Assembly: GCA_963969595.1 (NCBI GenBank)
Contig: OZ018408.1
Coordinates: forward strand, 24,239,823 to 24,303,822
From: Neckera pumila
Taxonomy: Eukaryota; Streptophyta; Bryopsida; Hypnales; Neckeraceae
Reading direction: 5' to 3'
DNA: 64,000 nt
The notes beneath the pieces are model-generated. The model was given only the letters and a program-made list of their open reading frames with translations. It ran no database searches and was not told the DNA's origin. A program made the translations under genes and the position numbers. Below are positions 35,534-47,044 of the stretch, piece after piece (within the stretch, counting starts at the first letter, position 1; each line of letters starts with the position of its first letter).

Positions 35534-36016
35534 CTAGTAGCGTGGATCCGAGTACACTGAGAAGCACGAGCAATAGTTGGCTTGTAGGTTTCCCTGATTC
35601 TGAGCCTTGATATTCCAAAGCAAGTGCTCAAACGCGGTCACCTCGCAAGCAATGGGCAAGCCGCCCTTATGCTCAAATCCATACTCCTCCGCCGACTTCT
35701 CCAGCAACACCTTGAACATGTGGTGCTTGAGGTAATTCGCACTGATGACGAAGCGCTGCCGCTCCTCCCCCACGTACACAGCCAGAAAACCTTCGGGTAC
35801 GTCAAACGGAGCAAGGTTCTCGTCACCATCGTCACCATCGTCGTTGTAATCTGACTTCAAGGAATTGCGCTTGCGCAGAGGGCTTCGTGGAGAAGTCTCG
35901 TCGGAGCTCAGATTCTGGTATTGCTGCACCTGGTTAGGGTTGCTGATCCGGTTCTGCAGCTTGCGCACCGCGCGTTGCATCTTCTCAGAGACTGTGCCCT
36001 TCGACATTGGGTCCAA
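35534..36016 (-). CDS. SAUR-like auxin-responsive protein (central copy)
   Basis: A 160-residue single-exon SAUR. A basic region (KMQRAVRKLQNRIS, 12-25) precedes a Ser/Pro/Arg stretch (37-53) and an acidic stretch (56-67). The SAUR domain covers about 72-137: DVPEGFLAVYVGEERQRFVI, then EYGFEHKGGLPIACE and FEHLLWNI. A 20-residue Asn/Gln/Ser/Tyr tail follows, which the other two SAURs lack. The start at 36016 (MDPMSKG) could also be the second Met three codons later. It is clearly a different paralogue from the pair at 16.1 and 53.7 kb, which are close to each other. The upstream side holds a TATA box (about 36205-36225) and a TGTCTC element. Confidence 0.93.
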   Translation of the reverse strand: MDPMSKGTVSEKMQRAVRKLQNRISNPNQVQQYQNLSSDETSPRSPLRKRNSLKSDYNDDGDDGDENLAPFDVPEGFLAVYVGEERQRFVISANYLKHHMFKVLLEKSAEEYGFEHKGGLPIACEVTAFEHLLWNIKAQNQGNLQANYCSCFSVYSDPRY

Positions 36017-36203
36017 GAGCTTGTGATCAAACGAGAGATGAAGGAGAGACGAGCCAAAAAAAATCTACAGAGATTTCTGCTCAAATATGAGTTGAGCCAT
36101 TAATTTGAGTGAGCTTGGTAAAGCTTCAAGAACGGGAAAACTGACCCGGTTTCATGAGAAATTGATATCATTCCATGAAAGTGATATGAGGTTCACTTTC
36201 AAG

Positions 36204-36226
36204 AATATATATATTTATATATATAG
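36204..36226 (-). promoter_or_regulatory. TATA box of the central SAUR
   Basis: Read on the minus strand, CCTATATATATAAATATATA is an extended TATA element about 190 bp upstream of the start codon at 36016. That would leave a leader of about 160 nt. Confidence 0.55.
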
Positions 36227-36305
36227 GGTGGAGAAGAGAGGAGCCTCGTGAAGAGATTCTTCACGGACTGTGCTGGATCAAATTAGTTTGTGGATTGAAG
36301 TTGAT

Positions 36306-36316
36306 GACATTGTCTC
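36306..36316. promoter_or_regulatory. Auxin response element near the central SAUR
   Basis: GACATTGTCTC contains the canonical TGTCTC ARF-binding site (36311-36316) next to an oppositely oriented GACA core. It lies about 85 bp upstream of the TATA box, a normal distance for an auxin-regulated SAUR promoter. Confidence 0.5.
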
Positions 36317-36319
36317 TGT

Positions 36320-37440
36320 AGGTTCGTACTTATGTGAACAGCAACAGAGACGACACCCGGCGTCAGTCTGAGTACAGCACTAACGAGTCAGGGAAAAACA
36401 GGAGATAGTTGGCGCGACGTAACATCATGCACAGCGAGCAATTTGGACACCACGTTGCAATCAAACTCGACCACCACACATAACCACGGGTTCGTTTCAA
36501 TCGCTCACGGTTTCTGAAGACACGCACTCCCAGACAAGACGTGAAGGAGACCAATTCGCTGTTTCGCACAGAGAGAGACCACGCTGTTTCGCACGGCAAC
36601 TTTTGGACATAGGAGGAGGCGCAAGAGGCAATGTGAAGATATTGATGCCTTCTCGCAACTCACTGCAACAACTCGAAGCTCTCAACACCCAAGCGCACTC
36701 TCGTAAGTCACGCCGCAACCCGCACCCCGAACTCCCCGAAATTACCCGAAATTACTCCAAATTCTCACAAAATTCTCTCAAAACACTCTGCCACTACAAC
36801 AACCAGCACAAAAAAACACGCACACACAATACCCAAACGTTTCCTCACCAAGAAAATACAAAAACAGAAATTCAATTGCAGGGAATGACCCGACGGTGGG
36901 ACAACTACAACCAAAACTTGAAACAGAAATGCTACCACACCCACTGCCGTAGCAAACAACAACCCTTTGACCACACGAACCTCGCAATTGGTCTCAAGTA
37001 TACGCGAATTACGACAATCAGGCCATGTCGTCCCGCAACTGGCGAAGCAAATTGCAACCGATAGCTAGAAACCGCCACAGCTTGACACAGAACATGGCGT
37101 TAAAAATAATCTATATGAACTTCAGTTACGAACACTGGAACTGAACTGAACGCAAGAGTCGCGCTAATCCACAAGGTAGCAAAGCAATTCCGTGGTGGCC
37201 CAGGACGCAACGAGAGAAGACAGAGTCCGCAGGCTGGAGCGCGATGGGGGTGGTTCTCTATAGGGTCGTCACGGAGACGCTGGGCCGTCCGATCTTCTCA
37301 TCGGACGGCTGAGATTGAATCACTTCGCGGAGGCTCAGGTGGCGCGACGCTGAGCCGTCGGATGAGATCATTGAACGGTGGGGATGCGTCCCGTTCTCGA
37401 GAAGGTCCTACCTCATAGGCTGCCCAAGCATCTTCCATGC
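36320..37440 (-). other. GC-rich upstream region, possible distal transcript
   Basis: Non-repetitive, GC-richer DNA between the central SAUR and a second TATA box at about 37455. Minus-strand short ORFs lack domains. It could be a long leader with an intron, an independent non-coding RNA, or simply promoter DNA. Confidence 0.3.
37284..37374. promoter_or_regulatory. Cluster of three GCCGTCCGAT motifs
   Basis: GCCGTCCGATC (37284) and its inverse ATCGGACGGCTGAGATT (37300) form a hairpin with a loop of about 5 nt. A third copy, GAGCCGTCGGATGAGAT, starts at 37352. The cluster lies about 80-170 bp downstream of the TATA box at 37450-37460, so it would be in the early part of any transcript from there. 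Confidence 0.4.
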
Positions 37441-37449
37441 ACTCTTGGC

Positions 37450-37460
37450 TTTTATATACC
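37450..37460 (-). promoter_or_regulatory. Strong TATA box without an assigned gene
   Basis: Read on the minus strand, GGTATATAAAAGCC matches the plant TATA consensus well. Transcription would head toward the central SAUR, 1.4 kb away, through 37420-36300. No coding ORF of recognised family follows directly. Confidence 0.4.
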
Positions 37461-38140
37461 TTGGTGGCACGGTGGGGTCCTTTCAAAAGATTTAAATTAG
37501 TTTTTAAAAGAGTTAAATTCGTTTTTTAATTTATGGACTTGGGACCTTCATGTGGGGCCAAATGCATTGGCAACAAACAAAGCATCTTGCTTGGGAACCT
37601 CCTTTGTCACTGCTGCTGCGGGTCCCCAGGAAAATTGACATATGGACTCTTTTATGGACCCATCCATGGACCCATCAACGGTCCCGTGGACACTTTTGAG
37701 GGGCCAAGTCTTTGATGCGTCTGTGTTGATTTGTTATTAGGATTGTTGGATATGCGTGTGTAGGGTGGGCACGCTAATGCAAAATTGTTGGGGCATCAGC
37801 CTCATTGGTTTTTTGGGGTTGGGTGCACGTTCAGTTTCACCTTTCAATTGATGAGTGTGGAGCCGGGAAAATCCCGGATATTTTTATGTGGCCGGGGGGT
37901 AGGGCGTCCGTGAAGTGAGTGTGGTTCGATACTCCATATGGCAGATATGGTTTGATATGGGTTTTTTTTTGGTACTGAATAGCTGCTTGGCTCTGTTGAT
38001 GGAAACCACCTTATCTTGGCCATGTGAATATTTGTGCCACTTTATGACCGTTCTGTACTAGCAATGCACATTTCAAAATTCAAATTGTACACTCTTGGTA
38101 CATCGAGGTACAAATTAAAAAGGGTGGCAACTAAATTGTC
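37461..38140. other. Intergenic DNA, no gene seen
   Basis: Contains a short series of 'ggaccCATc' phrases near 37657-37690. No recognisable product. Confidence 0.35.
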
Positions 38141-38243
38141 CACAAAATAGTGAAATTAGGTTGCCCCAGACTATAGTTGACCATGTCTAAAAGTGTTAGA
38201 TATGAGAAATTAGTGTGGGGCAACTTAATTTCACTATTTTGTG
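38141..38243. mobile_element. CACAAAATAG MITE, short form, copy 4
   Basis: CACAAAATAGTGAAATTAGG to TTAATTTCACTATTTTGTG, 103 bp. TA follows on the right; the left flank is TC, so the left TA has mutated. The interior is the reverse complement of copy 5 at 44015. Confidence 0.75.
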
Positions 38244-38245
38244 TA

Positions 38246-38518
38246 GCACAAATTGTAGCACTTTACCATACTACTCCTTTATGGTGTTGGCTCGCAAATC
38301 CAAAATATTCCTGTCCCATGTGTTCAAAACATAACAAGTACTAAATGTTGTCTAATTGCATGTGCATACATAAAAAACAAACCACAAATGAATTCAATAG
38401 TATTGTTAGAATATGATAACAAGAGGATTTGAGTGTCATTGGCGGCAAACTAAAGATTCTATAGTACATTCTATTTTTTCAAATGAGGACAGAGGTGTAT
38501 ACATATAATTGGATTTTT
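38246..38518. other. Intergenic DNA, diverged repeat of 39181-39310
   Basis: The block 'gttagaatatgataac' to 'ttctatagtacattc' (38403-38470) resembles 'attagattataataac' to 'ttctatagtacattc' (39229-39305), so the flanks of the next element may be parts of one duplication. Confidence 0.35.
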
Positions 38519-39180
38519 TTTGCTAGACTCTCAACTCAATTCTCCACTATAAAGATTAAAAGCAAAACATTTAAGTGCAAAACATTTAAGTTAAAATGTT
38601 CAAAGTCAAAAAATCTAGTCCCGTAATGTACTGAAAAACTTGTTTTTTTTCACTTTAAACGCAGATATCTTGCAATTTGAGTGGTCAAAAATTCTAATTT
38701 TTTTTTACACATTGTCATACTAGTTAGATATAAGATCCTATAGTTAGATTTGAAAAAAAAACAATTTTCAATTTTTTTACTCTTTGCTATAGAAATGGGA
38801 GTTTTGAGTGTTTTTTGGCAGAAAAATGGCCTTGGTCCATTAGATGAGAAATCAGCCCTGTGGAGGGCTGCGTGTTCCCAACCTGTGAGAACTTGTGAGA
38901 ACTGCCGAATTCAGGGCCGTGGCAGCTCGCTGACATGGCCGAGCGACTGCCACGTCGGAAAATAATAATTTTTTTTTTCAAAAAAAAAAAATGAAATTTT
39001 TTTTTTCTATTTTTTTTTTCATTTCAAGAATGAAAAAAAAAATTTTTTTTTTTTTTTTTTTTTGAAATTTTTTTTGTCGGGAACAGCCGTTCCCTGAAAC
39101 TGCGGGGGGACTAGCGTCGGGAACGGGCCCGAAACGGCCCTCCCGACCCCCCAAAACTCATCTAATGCTCTAGGGGTTAA
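38519..39180 (+). mobile_element. TTAA element, subfamily A, 5'-truncated, with nested MITE
   Basis: Begins within the family at GCTAGACTCTCAACTCAATT and runs to the right end CTCTAGGGGTTAA (TTAA 39177-39180). Between CCTTGGTC and CTCTAGGGG a CATTAG MITE (38838-39167) has inserted a few bases from the terminus. Confidence 0.75.
38838..39167. mobile_element. CATTAG-family MITE nested in a TTAA element
   Basis: CATTAGATGAGAAATCAGCC at the left, CCAAAACTCATCTAATG at the right, 330 bp. The centre is a long A/T homopolymer stretch (38968-39075). GACATGGCC / GCCACGTC lie at 38932-38956. Confidence 0.7.
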
Positions 39181-39631
39181 ATGCCTACACCTCAAAAAAT
39201 ATTCTAAATATATACTCAAAGGTAATATTAGATTATAATAACAAAAACACATGGGTGGCATTATCAATAAATCAAAGATATCAAATTGGGTTCTATAGTA
39301 CATTCAACATTAGCTAATTGCATGTCATAAGGGACACTTAGGCTCATATCTTCTACATTTAAAATTTAATAGGTAGAAGTTGTCATAACAAATGAATAAA
39401 TTCCTTGATAGATTCCTAGAATATCATTGGAATATGTGCAGTTGAAAGGAGTTCAATTTGTGTAGAAATGTGCTGATAGAGTGAGTACAATTAGTCAGCT
39501 TTTAGTGGACTCAAGCTAATTCAGTCAGTGCAAGTCTTTCTAACAACACTAATTCACATTGATTTTCAATTTTTTCAATTTGCAAGGAGGCACTCGTACA
39601 GAAATGAATTTAGTTTAGGTAATTAATAATC
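39181..39631. other. AT-rich intergenic DNA, nothing recognised
   Basis: No gene. Confidence 0.3.
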
Positions 39632-40339
39632 AATGCGGGACTAGGATTTTTTGACTTTGAACATTTTTAACTTAAATTTTTTGCACTACAGAGTTTTGAG
39701 CTTTAAATCTGTATAGTGGAGAATTGAGTTGAGAGTCTAGGACAAAAAAAGAAATTCAAAAAAACTTAATTTTCATTCTTAAAAAAATTGTTAAGTAGAA
39801 GATAGTACAAGATAGAAGGAGAATCTAAAATATTAATATCTTTTAGATGGAATTAAAATGCACTAATTCCAATGGTGAGATTGTTCTAGCAAGAAAACTA
39901 AACCATGTGGAACTTTTTTTTTGAAAAATTTCAAAAATTACATTCCAAAATGAATCCTACAAGTCATTTTTTTCAGGGAGATGCTCTAATTGCCCGAAAA
40001 ACAAGATTGTCCATAACTTTCTCATAAAACATCCAAATGAAATGAATCAAAGCTTTCCAAATAGGAAAAAATATAATCTATAAGGAAAAAAAATTAAAAA
40101 AATTAAATTAAATTTTTTGCAAAATATATTTGCTGCCCACTTTCCCCTGTTTTGAGCTTATTTGGGCATAACTTTTGTTCCCGGGCACCAATTGAAAAAA
40201 AAATTATATTCCCACGAAGCTTATCAGTTTTTCTATCTTCAAAAAAAGTTTCAAAAAATCACGACAAAAATTCAGCCCATAGGTACCTACCCGAAATCCC
40301 ATTTGTCCCCCAAATAGACAATGGTCCTTTAGGGGTTAA
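39632..40339 (-). mobile_element. TTAA element, subfamily A, truncated, reverse
   Basis: The end GACAATGGTCCTTTAGGGG / TTAA (40336-40339) is intact. The other end breaks off in the 'gggactagattttttgac' block. It holds two copies of the CCATAACTTT cassette (about 40011 and 40168). Confidence 0.75.
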
Positions 40340-41182
40340 TATGTAGATGCCAAACTTCAAATGTGGAGAAAGAGTTTTGCACATCCTGCCCAAAGTTTCC
40401 CATCTTGCTTGAAAAAAACTTTGAAATGGGTAATATAGCTTTTGAACAAAGCATCCAACTAGAAGAAAATTTATATTTTTTTGCAAAGGGGGTATATACC
40501 TCATTGTATCAAATTTTAGAAGAATTCATTCAAGTTGACTTTGATAAACCTATACAAATTTCCAATCGCCATTCAAAGATTGAGTTGTATTTTAAGGATT
40601 AATATCAAATGACATCTATTTGAAAGTGCCTTAAGCCCTAAAGGATCAAGGCCTTTTTTGCAATAACCACTCAATAGAAATTGCATTTTTGAGTGGTTAT
40701 TGAAAATTGCCATTTCTATTGCAAAGAGAAAAAAAAATTATTTTTTGGCATATCTATCTACAAAATCTTGCACTCAACTAGTATAAAAATGTGGCGAAAT
40801 GTTTTTAGAAACAGTGAACATGTAGATAAAAAGAAAATTGCATTTAAAGTGAATATGATGTTATATAGAATTGGATTATAAAATTTTGAATCTTCATAAT
40901 TTACAATTTTTGTACTACGCATTTTGATTGTATAATTTTTTATGTTGAAAAATTGAATTCAAGGTTTGAGATTTTTTACTTATTTTAATTCTTTAATGAC
41001 TACACATTCAAAATTTGAACAACTAATTAACAGAAATACCTCCAAAGTACACAAAAATGCATTTCTTCATCTATCAATTTTTTTGAAGATTCTTGTGTTA
41101 TCATAGCTTCCTAGCAACTTTGTCAAATATAGAGTTAAAAGGGTGATTAATTTTTACAAAATTATTGATCTAGTTTATCCAA

Positions 41183-41303
<121 letters not shown>

Positions 41304-42292
41304 AATTGCCTAATTCATAGAAATTCAATTTACTCCACACAAGCTTGCCTTTCTTCTTTGTCAATAATTGTAAGCTTGCAAAGTTACTTGGCTTGCCATT
41401 TTGACTATTCTAAAGAACAATCTCTCACAAACAAAACAAATCTTGCATACTCAATAAACCCTAATACTTAACAAAACCTTGACACATAATGTCAAGAGTT
41501 CAGTGTTTAGAGGAGAAGACAAAGTTTAGATAAATTGTTGTCTTAGATGAAAGTAATAAGCAATCATCCAAAAATTGTAAGAATAATTTGGATGAATGCT
41601 TCACTTGTTTTAATTATATTTTCAAATTAAACAATTTTAATGTATTACATTTTGGACTACCTAATTGTTTTTGCATTTTAATTAATTATTAGATAGAAAG
41701 CTCAAAATGCCAACTAGTATGCAAACCAATATATGATATGAACTACGGATTGTATTTTACAATTGTTGTTTGAGAGCCATAATTATTGTTATTCTAAGTT
41801 GCATTGTTTAATACATCTTCACAATTATGGAAATTTGGACTATCCTTTGGTTCTTAAAGAATTAAAAGCATTTGATTTTCATTCTTCAAATTTTTTTTAA
41901 AGTAGAAGTAGGTATGAGATATAGAAACAACAATAAATTGTTATCGGCTTGAAGATGGAATTGAAGTTACTCACTAGTCTCAACAATGAAATTGTTCTAC
42001 CAAGCAAACCAAACCCTGTAGAACTTCTTTTCTTGAAAAGTTGTGAGAATTGAATTAAAAAACAAACTCAATATTTTATTTTCACTATGAATTTGCCTAA
42101 AAAACGAGAAGCTCTGTAACTTTCAAATCATAATCCAAATGAAATGAATCAAAGTTTTTTATGTAGACAAAAATACAAGCTTTCAAAATATTTCAATGTC
42201 AAGATTTTATTTTATCTTCCCTGCCCCAATGAACTTTACTTTGCACTTACGGTGGCATAACTTTTTCTCCCATGCACCAATTGAGATTTTTT

Positions 42293-43224
42293 TTAACACC
42301 TAAAGGACCAACATGTGTTTTTTGTCCGTATAGAAATTTTGGGCAGGTACGTGTGCCTAGAGATATCCATATTTGAGGCTGAAATTTTAATAGAAGGTGG
42401 GGACAAGGAATATCTTCATGTGTACCAAGTTTCATGACATTTCAAAATACGAGTCAAAAGTTGTGACCTAATATGTTACTTTTTTTTGTAATTGGGCAGT
42501 TTGGGCAGATAAGAAAATATCATTTTTTGGGGGATTTTTTTTTTGAAATTGGTTTTCTACATTTATATATACTTAAAAAGCTTTGAGTCATTCCATTTCA
42601 GCAAATGAGTCAAAAGTTATGAGGGTTTGTGGTTGGCGGGCAGTTTAGAGATTGTCTACTCTAAAAAAAACTTTAAAATTGTTTATTTAACTCAGTTTTC
42701 AATATTTTTAAGAAAAAAAAAATCCTAGGATGTAGATTGATTATTACAACATTACAACCGTTGGGATTGGCATTTTTGAATTCCATAATTAAATTTTTAA
42801 CAATTTAGTATTTTGAATCATTTTCTACTTCTTTCTACTTACTATTTTTTTCCTATATGTTGTACAATTCCAAATGATGTGAAATTTTTTAAGCATATAG
42901 ACAACTTGTTTAGAAAACTGAATTCAAAGAAGCACCACCTTTATCGGCATTTTTTCATTGAAAAGTGAGCTTGCAAAGTGCAGCTGCCCGTTTTTTCGCA
43001 GGATTGAAAAAATGGTTTTCAAGACTTTGAATGCTTATATCTTATGATCCACACGGTGGAATTTTCTTAAATTTTTACCACATGTTTTCAAAATATCATA
43101 CTACAAGATCGTACGGTTACATGTGTCAAAAATTGTTTTTTTCCAAAAATTTGGTAGTTGTATTAGAAATGGCAGTTTTGGAGCGTTTTTGGTGATTACA
43201 TAGTCATAAAACTTTAGGGGTTAA
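42293..43224 (+). mobile_element. TTAA element, subfamily F, copy 2 (nested)
   Basis: TTAACACCTAAAGGACCAAC to CATAAAACTTTAGGGGTTAA, 932 bp. It is close to copy 1 (30677) along its length. It is inserted in an A-rich stretch of a subfamily A element, just after CACCAATTGAGATTTT. Confidence 0.85.
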
Positions 43225-43372
43225 ATTAAAAAAAAAAAAACATACCCTAAGAGCTCATATATTTTCTATCTTCCAAAAGAATTTTTGAAAACTCTTTGCC
43301 CAAAATTGAGATCATAAAAACCTACACAAACTTTCATTCATCCCCGAGGGGACAACTGCATGTCCTTTACCG

Positions 43373-44012
43373 ACAGGTCATTTTCCCCAAGTGACTCGAT
43401 ATTTGAAGTTGGGAAAATTTCCAAAATTGTTAAATGTATAATGTACAGCAAATATAAATATAAAAGCGAATTCAAAGGCTCTTTTGATTTTTTTTGGTAC
43501 TTGAAGGAGCAGCTGGATACTTTACAGGTACCACGAATTTGGTACCATTTTTTTTTTGACAACTGCCCGATGGACTACTAAAAAGTCCAAAATTCTAAAC
43601 CAATGAGAATTAGATAATGTATTTTCCGAATAGGACATTAATTACATGACAATTTCCGTCCATTTTTGCCACTAGATAACACCACATGACATACTGTTGA
43701 AAAGTTCATTTTGTGATGGAAAAATGTCAAAAATGTTGACTGGATTTAGGTTCGATCTCTAAATGAATATTTTTGGGGGTTCATGGCATGTGTTGGCAAG
43801 GACATACCGAAACATGTCACACAAAATAGTTATGGCCCGGACGGATGACTTTTGCTGCGATGGAGGGCCACCAGCAATCATGTACTGGGGGAGTACATTT
43901 TGACTCACCCCTTATCTGTTGCATTTAATATTCTCCCTTTGAAAGGCAAATTTCATTCCATTACAAGCTTCTAGGATGGTGGTGATGGACTCTGTGGGAT
44001 GTCCAAGGATAT
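43373..44012. other. Intergenic DNA, no gene seen
   Basis: No recognisable gene or repeat end. Confidence 0.3.
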
Positions 44013-44014
44013 TA

Positions 44015-44117
44015 CACAAAATATTGAAATTAGGTTGCCCCACACTAATTTCTCATATCTAACACTTTCAGACATGGTCAACTATAGATTGGGGCAACCT
44101 AATTTCACTATTTTGTG
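44015..44117. mobile_element. CACAAAATAG MITE, short form, copy 5
   Basis: CACAAAATATTGAAATTAGG to CTAATTTCACTATTTTGTG, 103 bp, flanked by TA on both sides (44013-44014 and 44118-44119). Confidence 0.8.
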
Positions 44118-44245
44118 TAGGTAAAAAATGTTGATTGTTTCTTATGAATGTGTACCGGTATTATGTTTTATAAAAATGAAAAAAACCCAGTGGAGGGGTC
44201 ACTCACGTTTTTACTTGTTGTAAAATTTACTATGTATCAAAAAGA

Positions 44246-44480
44246 GGGTCGTTGTTATGTGAGCCTAGAATCGTGAGCCCATGAGCCTAGAAAATTAGAT
44301 AAGACTATATTGTAGGTGTCTATATTAGAGAAGTCTTTCATGATTATAGTGTAATTATGTTATAGATACCTATATTATAAGTGTTTGTTACATAAACACC
44401 TTCAATGGTTGTAGGATATCTGATTTATACCCAATTTCTCTAGGTTTACATGCTCACATTGCCATACTCACATACTAGCA
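44246..44480. repeat. Dispersed repeat P, copy 2
   Basis: Matches 10284-10535: GTTGTTATGTGAGCC, then GTGAGCCCATGAGCCTAG, then blocks around 'gatacctatattata' and 'acataaacacctt', ending near ATGCTCACAT. Non-coding. Confidence 0.55.
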
Positions 44481-44816
44481 TTGTTGACACCAATAGATGT
44501 AATGTTACAAATATTAATAATAGGAAACTTCATGTTCATACCATTTCACGTCAATAACATTTAAGATTTAGTTTGTCATACCAAATTCAAGTCCTAAAAA
44601 TAAAAACTACATTTTTGGTGAATTATTGAAATGAAATGCAAATTTGATTTACCAAATATCTATAAAATATTATTTCAAAGTTGATCGTATAGATAATTTC
44701 TAAAATTCATTTTTAACAAAAAAAATAAAAATTATGCAAACATGAAAAAATTGAAAAAGCCATATATTATGGTACATCTAGATGTTATCAAAATCTCTCA
44801 TGCATTTATTCCTAAC
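44481..44816. other. AT-rich spacer, nothing recognised
   Basis: No gene. Confidence 0.3.
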
Positions 44817-45743
44817 TTAACCCCTAAAGGCCCATTGTCCCGTTGGGGGACAAATGGGATTTTGGGCAGGTACCTACGGGCTGAATTTTTGTTGTGATTT
44901 TCCAAAAAAATTTTGAAAGATAGAAAAAATGCTAAGCTTTGTGGGAATATACTTTTTTTTCCAATTGGTGCCCGGAAAAAAAAAGTATACCCAAATAAGC
45001 TCAAAACAAGGGATGGGGGCCAACAAAAAAAAATTTGCAATTTTTTTCTTAAATTTAATTTCTTTTTCTCATAGATTATATTTTTGTCTATCTAGAAAGC
45101 TTTGAATCATTTCATTTGGATGTTTTATGAGAAAGTTATGGACAATCTTGTTTTTTGGGCACTTAGAGCATCTTCTTGAAAAAAAGAATTTGTAGGATTC
45201 ATTTTTGAATGCAATTTTTACAATTTTTCAAAAAAAAATGTTCCACATGGTTTAGTTTTTTGGCTAGAACAATCTCACCATTGAGATTAGTGCATTTTAA
45301 TTCCATCTAAAAGATATTAATATTTTAGATTTTCCTTCTATCTTGTACCTACTTTTACTTAACAATTTCTTTAAGAATGAAAACTAAGTTTCTTTTATTT
45401 TCTTTTTTTTTCCTAGACTCTCAACTCAATTCTCTACTAGAAAGATTTAAAGCTCAAAACTCTGTAGTGCAAAAAATTTAAGTTAAAAATGTTCAAAGTC
45501 ATAAAATCTAGTCCCACAACATGCTAAAAAACTTGTTTTTTTCACTTTAAACGCAGATATCTTGCAATCCATGCGGTCAAAAATTCTGAAATTTTTTCAA
45601 TACATTCTCATACTAGTTAGGTGTAAGATTTTATGGTTAGATGTGAAAAAAATAAAAATTCAAACTTTTTTACTCTTTGCTATAGAAATGACAGTTTTGA
45701 GTGTTTTTCGGCAAAAAAAAGGCCTTGGGTCTTTAGGGGTTAA
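44817..45743 (+). mobile_element. TTAA element, subfamily A, copy 6 (intact)
   Basis: TTAACCCCTAAAGGCCCATT to CTTGGGTCTTTAGGGGTTAA, 927 bp. This is one of the best-preserved copies. Left-end motif GGGCAGGTACCTACGGGC; right-side motif CTTGCAATCCATGCGGTC. No ORF of note; non-autonomous. Confidence 0.9.
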
Positions 45744-47044
45744 GGACCAAGGGGTAGCCTAGGTTTCCAAATTTGTGTACATGTATTTTAAAATGAAACT
45801 TAGAATAATAATTTTATGATGCCTCAAATAATCGTTGTAAAGTATAATTCATAGAACATATTCATACAATAAGATCAACTAGGACACAAACTAATATTTT
45901 TCAATGAAATTTAAAGCCAAAATTTAGAAATTACTTCTAAATCAATTGTAAATTGAATATTTGGGATTTTTTTACAAGTATTTGATTCCTTTAAGTTCAA
46001 AATTTCAAGTTTTAAGGATAGTGGTTTTTAAAGATTTCTATTTTACTTTTTTATTCAAATATTTTTAAATTTGATTTGAAAAAATTACTTTTTGAGGCTA
46101 CACCTACTGAAGCACTATGAATTATTGAACATCTGCAAAACAAAGTCTTTGGAATCCATATTATACAGATATTAAAGAACTAACGTAAGAATCTTCAATA
46201 AAAATAATGGTTGAAAAAATTGCATTTTTTAATCTTTTGGATGAGTTTTCATGCATTTGTTGTTCAAAATTTGAAGATTTGGTCCTTAGGGGGTTATTAA
46301 CCTTCAATGGCCCACTACATGACGTCTCATGCCATTCAAGGATAAAAATCTAATTTCTATAAGGATATTTTAATCCCTAAAGGTCAAAATGTCCCTAAAG
46401 AAGATGATGGATGGAAAAAAAGAATTTCAGTAACTTAAAGTATTATTTCATCCATTCATTTTTTTATATTGAATATATTTAGTATCCAACATTTTCACTG
46501 TAAAATTTTTGGAGATTCATCTATATAAATATTCTATGAATTTAAAAATGAAAGTGCACTTGGACTTTTTGGCACATAGTCTAAACTCTTTTTTGTAATA
46601 CTTTGTGTGAACCAAAAGAATATAATTTTTGAATCATCTTGTCATTTGTACTTATGCAAATATTTGATTGAATTAAAGTATGACAGAATTTGATTTATTT
46701 TTTTTAAACTTTATTTTATAAATTGTGCTCTATTTGTAATACAAATGTCTAGACTTTGTTGAAAACTTAATATATGAAGTACATCCTCAATTAGTTATGG
46801 CAATTTTTGAAGTATTTGAGTATGCCATTGCAAAAGAATTAACCATTATATGTCACAATATTACGGCCTCTTTGATGTACTTTGGAATTTGTCCCTCCAA
46901 ATAAACTTTTCACTTTTCACTTGTTTATAATCAAAACTTGAATTTTTATCAATGAAAGCGCATTCAAATAGGTACAAGAAAATTTAAATTGACATTGGAC
47001 TATGAAAATTAACTGCTTCAAAAGCAAGCTATTACACAACATTA
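45744..47044. other. AT-rich DNA with lone TTAA-family termini
   Basis: A solitary right end, TTGGTCCTTAGGGGGTTA, lies at 46280-46297. A solitary left end, TTAATCCCTAAAGGTC, lies at 46370. These look like remains of further elements of the family. No gene. Confidence 0.4.

Noticed and set aside
36603..37064. 153-codon ORF upstream of the central SAUR
   Set aside because: Composition rich in Asn/Thr/His/Lys reflects a strand bias; no domain, no signals, and the TATA box nearby points the other way.
43740..43780. GGTTCGA as a tRNA B box
   Set aside because: No matching A box or cloverleaf could be folded around it.
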